NCBI GenBank assembly: GCA_036262515.1 | Contig: DATAIT010000060.1 | Span: forward strand, 1 to 63,106 | Direction: 5' to 3' | From: Acidimicrobiales bacterium | GTDB lineage: Bacteria; Actinomycetota; Acidimicrobiia; Acidimicrobiales; GCA-2861595 | Length of the DNA stretch: 63,106 bases | In this document: positions 58,874 through 63,106 of the stretch, one piece after another | Layout of the letters: each line of letters opens with the position of its first letter | Numbering within the stretch: the first letter of the stretch is position 1 | Translations under genes and position numbers: made by a program | The notes under the pieces: generated by a model | What the model was told of the DNA's origin: nothing | Databases searched by the model: none | The model's input: the letters and a program-made list of their open reading frames with translations, nothing else

Positions 58874-59263
58874 ATGGCGATGATGGAGATGTTCCGCAGC
58901 GAAGAGGACTCCCGGCGCCACTGGCGACGCATACCCATGCGCTTCCCGATGCGCTGCCGGCGCCTCGGGCGGGCGGAACGTGAGATGGCCGTGGAGACCG
59001 TCGACCTGTCACCGGGTGGAGTGCGCCTGCGGGCACCCGGCTCGCTCATGACCGGCGACGTCGTGCTCTGCTCGACCGACGGGGACGGCTCCGAGGTCCG
59101 GGTGGGTCTGAAGGGCCTCGTCGTGCAGGCCCGCAAGCAGGACGACCGTTCCTGCATCGTGCACATCGCGTGGACGAACCTCTCCCCCGAGGCCCGGGAG
59201 GAGCTGAGCCGGCTCCTGACGCTGCACGACGCCGAGCGATCGGCCACCGGCGACCACGACTGA
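58874..59263 (+). CDS. PilZ-domain cyclic di-GMP receptor protein
   Basis: 129 residues, one PilZ domain. The cyclic di-GMP binding motifs are both present: RxxxR as R19-IPM-R23 and DxSxxG as D44-LSPG-G49 in VDLSPGGVRLRAPG. The rest is a beta barrel (VVLCSTDG, VRVGLKGLVVQARKQ, CIVHIAWTNLS). Stand-alone PilZ proteins relay cyclic di-GMP levels to partners in motility, surface attachment or envelope synthesis. The ATG at 58874 has AAGGGAG five bases upstream; a GTG at 58850 is the alternative. A GEMM-type riboswitch lies 3.4 kb away, a second sign of cyclic di-GMP signalling. Confidence 0.9.
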   Translation: MAMMEMFRSEEDSRRHWRRIPMRFPMRCRRLGRAEREMAVETVDLSPGGVRLRAPGSLMTGDVVLCSTDGDGSEVRVGLKGLVVQARKQDDRSCIVHIAWTNLSPEAREELSRLLTLHDAERSATGDHD

Positions 59264-59364
59264 GACTGACGCCACGCCGGCCGGCGGCGGGAGCCGTGCC
59301 GGCGTAGGACCATGACGTCGACCGCGCCACGGCCGCGGACGCCGGTGCGGGACAACCCGGGCCG

Positions 59365-61272
59365 GTGATGCGGGAACGCCCTGGCGGGGGCGGCCGGCAC
59401 CGGGCGGCCCGCATCGATCCGGAGGTGCTGGCCAACGCCCGGATCAACCAGGCCACCCTGCGCCGGGCATGGCGGTTCACCAGGCCGTACCGGCTCCTTC
59501 TCGCCGGGTACCTGACCACCATCGTCGCCGTGTCGCTCGTGGCCGTCCTGCCGCCGTTGGTGATCAAGCGGCTGATCGACACCGCCATCCCCGGTCGGGA
59601 CCTCGGGATGATCAACCTCCTCGTGGCCGCCGCCGTCGGCCTGGCCCTGGCCGAGACCGGGCTCCGCCTGGTCAACCGCTGGTTGTCGGCCCGCATCGGC
59701 CAGGGCCTCATCCTCGACATGCGCCTCGCCCTCTTCGACCACGTCCAGCGCATGCCCATCGGCTTCTTCACCAGGGCCCAGACCGGGGCCATCGTCAGCC
59801 GGCTGACCAGCGACGTCGTCGGCGCCGAGGGCACCGTCACCACGGTCGGCACCGTCACCTCGAACGTCCTCCTCGTGGCCGCGACGATCGTCGCCATGGT
59901 CACGCTCAGTTGGCAGGTGACCCTGTTCGCCCTGTGCATCCTGCCCGTAGTCGTGGCCGTCGACCGGGTCCTGAGCACCAGGCTGGTGGCGCTGTCACGC
60001 GGCCGGATGCAGCTCAACAGCGACATGGGGGCGATCATGGCGGAGCGCTTCAACGTCTCCGGCGCCCTGCTGGTGAAGCTCTTCGGGCGGCGGGAGGTCG
60101 AGCTGGCCGCCTTCGCCGAGCGGGCCGGCGCCGTGCGGGACAACGCCGTCCACCAGGCGCTGATGTCCCGCGTCTACTTCGCCATCCTGGCCGTCACCGG
60201 CGCCGTCGGGACGGCCGGGGTGTACTGGGTGGGCAGCCGCGCCGTCATCGACGGGACCCTCGGGATCGGCGGGCTGACGGCCCTCGCCGCCTACGTGGCC
60301 CGCCTGTACACGCCCCTCACCGACCTGTCGAACGCGAGGGTCGACCTGCTCACTGCGCTGGTCTCGTTCGAGCGCTGCTTCGAGGTGCTCGACGCTCCCC
60401 ACGCCGTCACCGAGCCGCCCGGCGCCGTCGCCCTCGACGGTCCCTCCGGTCGGCTGGACGTCGACGACGTGTTGTTCCGCTACCCCGAGGCGGCCACCGT
60501 GTCCATCCCGTCGCTCGAGGCCGAGGGGGCGGCCGGGCTCTCCGACGGGCCCTCCGACTGGATCCTCCGGGGCGTCTCCTTCACGGCCGCCCCGGGCACG
60601 ATGACGGCCCTCGTCGGGCCCACCGGGGCGGGCAAGACCACGCTCGCCGGGCTGCTGGTGCGGCTGTACGACGTCACCTCGGGCGCCGTTCGGGTGGATG
60701 GCCACGACGTGCGCGAGCTCACCCTGGGCAGCCTGGCGGCGGCCACCGGCGTGGTCGCCCAGGACGTCCACCTGTTCCACGACTCGATCGCCGCCAACCT
60801 CCGGTACGCCCGGCCGCGGGCGACCGACCGGGAGCTGGAGGAGGCGTGCCGGGCAGCGAGGATCCACGACCTCATCGCCGGCCTTCCGGACGGCTACGAG
60901 ACCATCGTGGGCGAGCGGGGCTACCGCCTGTCGGGCGGAGAGAAGCAGCGGCTGGCCATCGCCCGCATCCTGCTCAAGGACCCCGCCGTCGTGGTTCTCG
61001 ACGAGGCCACCGCCCACCTCGACTCCGAGACCGAGGTGCTGATCCAGCAGGCCCTGGCCTCGGCGCTGGAAGGCCGGACCTCGGTGGTGATCGCCCACCG
61101 CCTGTCCACCGTCCGCTCGGCCGATCAGATCCTGGTCATGGATGGCGGGGTCATCGTGCAGCGCGGCACCCACGACCAGCTGGTCGACGCGCCCGGCCTG
61201 TACGGCGTGCTCCACCGCACGCAGTTCGGAACCGGGCCGGACGCCCCGGAGTCGGAGCCGGCGGCGTCGTGA
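59365..61272 (+). CDS. ABC exporter (multidrug/lipid type), full half-transporter
   Basis: 635 residues. Six membrane segments start at LLLAGYLTTIVAVSLVAVLPPL; the loop text is MPIGFFTRAQTGAIVSRLTSD, typical of MsbA/LmrA-type exporters. The ATPase: Walker A VGPTGAGKTTLAGLL near residue 415, signature YRLSGGEKQRLAIARILL, Walker B VVVLDEATAHLDSE, switch IAHRLSTVRSAD. An insert EAATVSIPSLEAEGAAGLSDGPSDW before Walker A is unusual and may be a spacer. The GTG at 59365 (VMRERP) was chosen; ATG one codon on is possible. It probably works as a homodimer. Cargo unknown. Confidence 0.93.
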   Translation: MMRERPGGGGRHRAARIDPEVLANARINQATLRRAWRFTRPYRLLLAGYLTTIVAVSLVAVLPPLVIKRLIDTAIPGRDLGMINLLVAAAVGLALAETGLRLVNRWLSARIGQGLILDMRLALFDHVQRMPIGFFTRAQTGAIVSRLTSDVVGAEGTVTTVGTVTSNVLLVAATIVAMVTLSWQVTLFALCILPVVVAVDRVLSTRLVALSRGRMQLNSDMGAIMAERFNVSGALLVKLFGRREVELAAFAERAGAVRDNAVHQALMSRVYFAILAVTGAVGTAGVYWVGSRAVIDGTLGIGGLTALAAYVARLYTPLTDLSNARVDLLTALVSFERCFEVLDAPHAVTEPPGAVALDGPSGRLDVDDVLFRYPEAATVSIPSLEAEGAAGLSDGPSDWILRGVSFTAAPGTMTALVGPTGAGKTTLAGLLVRLYDVTSGAVRVDGHDVRELTLGSLAAATGVVAQDVHLFHDSIAANLRYARPRATDRELEEACRAARIHDLIAGLPDGYETIVGERGYRLSGGEKQRLAIARILLKDPAVVVLDEATAHLDSETEVLIQQALASALEGRTSVVIAHRLSTVRSADQILVMDGGVIVQRGTHDQLVDAPGLYGVLHRTQFGTGPDAPESEPAAS

Positions 61273-61341
61273 GACGAGAAGGCGCGGCTGCGCAACGTCA
61301 GGCGGTCCGCCGCCCCGTGGGGAGACGAGGGCCTGGCCCGG

Positions 61342-62586
61342 TCAGGCGGCGGCCACCAGGGCGGTGACGGGCGAGGCGAGGGGCAGGCCGCCGGTCGAGC
61401 CGAGGAAAGGGGCGTCGCCGAAGGAGAAGATCCCGCCGTCGGCGGCCACGAATCGGTAGCCCGCGCCGGACGACGACCGGGCCATGCCCACGATGGGCTG
61501 GTTGAGCTTGATGGCACCCGTGGACCCGTAGAACTTGGCGTCGCCGAAGGCGAAGATGCCGCCGTCGCGGGCGACCAGCCAGTAGCCCTTGCCGCCCTTG
61601 CTGGACGCCATGCCGACGACCGGCTGGTTGAGCTTGATGGCACCGGTGGAACCGGCGAAGGCGGCGTCGCCGAAGGCGAAGATCCCGCCGTCAGCGGCCA
61701 CGAACCAGTACCCGTTGCCGGTCGGTGAGGCGGTCATGCCCACGATGGGCTGGTTGAGCTTGATGGCCCCGGTCGAGCCGTAGAACTTGGCGTCGCCGAA
61801 GGCGAAGATGCCGCCGTCGCGGGCGACCAGCCAGTAGCCGTTGCCCGTGCCCGTGGCCGCCATGCCCACGATCGGCTGGCTCAGGGCCTTGCCCGACATG
61901 GACCCGAAGAACCCGGCGTCGCCCTGGGCGTACACCGATCCGTCGGCCGACGCCATCCACGTGCCGGAGCCGTTGGCCTTGGAGGCGATCGACACGACGG
62001 GTGACTTGGCGCCGACGCCGGGCAGGCCCGAGACGGCACCGAACGAGTGGGTCTCACCGTTGGACCCGGCCAGGCGGTACCAGTCGGTTCCCGAGTAGGG
62101 CACGGCTGTGGCGGCCGGCACGGAGGTGGCGGCGGCCACCACGATCTCGTTCGCCTGCATGAACACCTGCGTCACCCACAGCGTCGACCCGGAAGTGACG
62201 ACGCCGATCCCGACCGCGTTGAACTTCGGGTCGACCATGTTGGCGTAGTGCGGCGGGCTGGCCACGAGGGCGTCGTGCAGGCTCGTCACGCTGGGCCCGT
62301 AACCGACGTTCTCGCCGAGCTTGAGCCAGCCCGAGGGCGCCTGCGTGACGAGCAGCGGGTTGTGCGACATCACGTTTGCGGCCGCCATCTGGGCGGACCA
62401 GGCACGGGCCACGTCGGTGAGGCGGGGATCGACGCTCAGGCGGGGAAGGCCCTTGGACGCCCGCAGGTCGTTGAGCTTGGTGACGAACAGCTGCTCGTCG
62501 GCGGCCGAGGCCTGCGCCGGGGTCGCGAGGGCGAGGCCCGAGAGCACGACTGCGATAGCGAGCATGCCCTTGAAGAGTCTGGCCAC
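61342..62586 (-). CDS. exported CAP-domain protein with six-unit propeller, riboswitch-controlled
   Basis: 414 residues, GTG start at 62586 with GGGAGG six bases upstream. Signal peptide (LFKGMLAIAVVLSGLALATPAQA). Residues about 30-150 form a CAP/SCP (YkwD-like) domain: FVTKLNDLRASKGLPRL, ARAWSAQMAAANVMSHN, LKLGENVGYG, HYANMVDPKFNAVGIGVV and LWVTQVFM. These domains are found in exported proteins whose activity is often unknown. Six units of the family repeat follow, the first two divergent (DWYRLAGSNGETHSFG and GTWMASADGSVYAQGD). Its leader contains a GEMM-type riboswitch and a Shine-Dalgarno hairpin, so translation is likely controlled by a cyclic dinucleotide. Confidence 0.9.
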   Translation of the reverse strand: MARLFKGMLAIAVVLSGLALATPAQASAADEQLFVTKLNDLRASKGLPRLSVDPRLTDVARAWSAQMAAANVMSHNPLLVTQAPSGWLKLGENVGYGPSVTSLHDALVASPPHYANMVDPKFNAVGIGVVTSGSTLWVTQVFMQANEIVVAAATSVPAATAVPYSGTDWYRLAGSNGETHSFGAVSGLPGVGAKSPVVSIASKANGSGTWMASADGSVYAQGDAGFFGSMSGKALSQPIVGMAATGTGNGYWLVARDGGIFAFGDAKFYGSTGAIKLNQPIVGMTASPTGNGYWFVAADGGIFAFGDAAFAGSTGAIKLNQPVVGMASSKGGKGYWLVARDGGIFAFGDAKFYGSTGAIKLNQPIVGMARSSSGAGYRFVAADGGIFSFGDAPFLGSTGGLPLASPVTALVAAA

Positions 62587-62592
62587 TGCGTC

Positions 62593-62611
62593 CCTCCCTG
62601 CTGCTGGGAGG
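62593..62611 (-). promoter_or_regulatory. Shine-Dalgarno sequestering hairpin
   Basis: On the minus strand CCTCCC (62611-62606), loop AGCAGCA and GGGAGG (62598-62593) form a six-bp stem. GGGAGG is the ribosome site of the CAP-propeller gene (start at 62586). It lies directly after the riboswitch, so it is the likely expression platform. Confidence 0.65.
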
Positions 62612-62627
62612 CACGGCCCCCCGGTTC

Positions 62628-62710
62628 GGAAACCCGGCTGCCATGCGAGGAGCTCGCAGAAGGCCCGTGGGCTTTGCGTCGCCCGGGTTTCCCCGGGGTT
62701 GCCGTTTCGT
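62628..62710 (-). promoter_or_regulatory. GEMM-class (cyclic di-GMP-I) riboswitch
   Basis: The minus-strand leader of the CAP-propeller gene contains the conserved core GACGCAAAGCCCACGGG and, further on, GGCAGCCGGGTTTCC. Before the core, CCCGGG-GAAA-CCCGGG forms the P2-type stem with a GNRA tetraloop. TGCGAG-CTC-CTCGCA caps P3. GAAAC at the 5' end pairs with GTTTC at the 3' end to close P1. All parts fit the GEMM-I consensus (Vc2-like). GEMM-I senses cyclic di-GMP, and a variant cyclic AMP-GMP; which one cannot be settled here. Confidence 0.85.
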
Positions 62711-62740
62711 CGGTTGTTCATGTCTGTTTTCGGCATCCAA

Positions 62741-62763
62741 GGCGACCACCTTGAGTGGTCGCC
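62741..62763. promoter_or_regulatory. 9-bp inverted repeat upstream of the riboswitch
   Basis: GGCGACCAC (62741-62749) and GTGGTCGCC (62755-62763) with a five-base spacer form a perfect palindrome 30 bases upstream of the riboswitch 5' end. Candidate operator or promoter-proximal element of the CAP gene. Confidence 0.5.
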
Positions 62764-62860
62764 GCCACGCCGGGCGTCAGGGTCGGGTGCGAACGGACAC
62801 GTCGTCGGGAGGACGGCGTCGCTTCGGTGACATCCGTGTGCCCAGGTGTGCGACCTTCGA

Positions 62861-62885
62861 AAAACCCTTGCGCCACAAGGGTTTT
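62861..62885. other. 10-bp perfect inverted repeat with A/T ends
   Basis: AAAACCCTTG (62861-62870), loop CGCCA and CAAGGGTTTT (62876-62885). It has the look of a bidirectional terminator but lies between divergent genes (337-base gap 62587-62923). It may instead be an operator or the edge of a DUF222 repeat element. Confidence 0.6.
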
Positions 62886-62900
62886 GGGTTGCTTTGCGAG

Positions 62901-62916
62901 TCGAACAGGTGTACGA
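62901..62916 (+). promoter_or_regulatory. LexA (SOS) box
   Basis: TCGAACAGGTGTACGA matches the actinobacterial SOS box TCGAAC-N4-GTTCGA with one mismatch (GTACGA for GTTCGA). It overlaps a possible -10 hexamer TACGAT (62912-62917), seven bases before the GTG of the next gene. The binding of LexA here would block transcription. Confidence 0.7.
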
Positions 62917-62923
62917 TGGAAGG

Positions 62924-63106
62924 GTGCTGGAGGCTCTGAAGGAAGCGCTGGACGGGGTGTGCGCCGGCGCCGCCACACTGGGCGACGCCGACGGCATCAT
63001 CGAGCTGCACCGCTGCCTGGCCCGGCTGGAGGCGGCCACCACGGTGGCCACCGCCGCCTTCGACGCCGGCGGCCAGTGGGGCGAGAGCGGAGCCCGCTCG
63101 GCACCG
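62924..63106 (+). CDS. DUF222 (REP13E12-like) protein, N-terminal part, cut by window end
   Basis: The first 61 codons of a gene running off the window. They read VLEALKEALDGVCAG, ELHRCLARLEAATTVATAAFDAGGQWGESGA, the start of the DUF222/13E12 domain, which is usually followed by an HNH endonuclease domain. The RNA may be leaderless because the putative -10 TACGAT ends six bases before the GTG. Mycobacterial REP13E12 genes are known to carry LexA boxes, which agrees with the box found here. Confidence 0.7.
   Translation, partial: MLEALKEALDGVCAGAATLGDADGIIELHRCLARLEAATTVATAAFDAGGQWGESGARSAP

Noticed and set aside
1-63106. tRNA, rRNA, toxin-antitoxin or restriction genes
   Set aside because: I scanned gaps and small frames and found no convincing candidate, apart from the partial DUF222 gene at the right edge.

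Overview
The window is very GC-rich with codon use typical of a high-GC actinomycete. Its most diagnostic feature is a family of exported proteins ending in a 42-residue repeat of the type GYWLVASDGGIFAFGDA. I associate this repeat with the class Acidimicrobiia (Iamia/Ilumatobacter-like Actinomycetota). A eukaryote-type glutamine synthetase II, an actinobacterial-type SOS box and a DUF222 gene fit an actinomycete. The class-level call is inference. No rRNA, tRNA, CRISPR array or insertion sequence was seen.

Layout. 1-8.2 kb: an ECF sigma remnant, a class III aminotransferase, a split-barrel oxidoreductase, a methyltransferase with a stop codon near its N-terminus, two genes of unknown function (one frameshifted) and a membrane-anchored multicopper oxidase. 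8.3-14.3 kb: an alpha/beta hydrolase, a LuxR-type two-component system, two low-complexity exported proteins and a frameshifted exported propeller. 14.4-17.3 kb: a GlsB/YeaQ-type membrane protein, a thioredoxin-like lipoprotein whose CxxC motif reads UGA-Gly-Pro-Cys (probable selenoprotein), MsrA and GlnII. 17.6-24.8 kb: two tiny membrane proteins and the first surface-glycan cluster. 24.9-28.6 kb: an oligopeptide-type ABC importer (binding protein plus two permeases); its likely ATPase, a fused double-domain protein, lies at 35.2-36.9 kb. 28.6-39.4 kb: three exported proteins sharing a ~270-residue N-terminal domain but with different C-termini, plus a 993-residue ATPase/LuxR regulator. 39.5-45.3 kb: a hydrolase, a coupled pair of ABC exporters and a methyltransferase. 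45.5-51.8 kb: three propeller-tailed proteins (SpoIID/LytB, PGRP amidase, FG-GAP). 51.8-56.2 kb: the second glycan cluster, with the same gene order as the first. 56.2-63.1 kb: FAH-family hydrolase, ClpP, ATP-grasp protein, PilZ protein, ABC exporter, a CAP-domain propeller protein behind a GEMM (cyclic di-GMP class) riboswitch, and the start of a DUF222 gene behind a near-perfect LexA box.

How the parts fit. Much of the window concerns the cell envelope: exported modular proteins, peptidoglycan-acting enzymes, glycan-building glycosyltransferases and exporters. Five exported proteins have unrelated N-terminal modules but all end in exactly six 42-residue units, which suggests a common six-bladed beta-propeller used as a display or binding module. 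One of them is under a probable cyclic di-GMP riboswitch whose downstream hairpin covers the Shine-Dalgarno sequence, and a PilZ receptor gene lies 2 kb from that gene. Two exported-protein genes and one methyltransferase gene share a 26-base motif about 100 bases upstream of their starts. The most exciting points are the propeller/surface-module system with its regulation and the UGA-containing thioredoxin-like lipoprotein.
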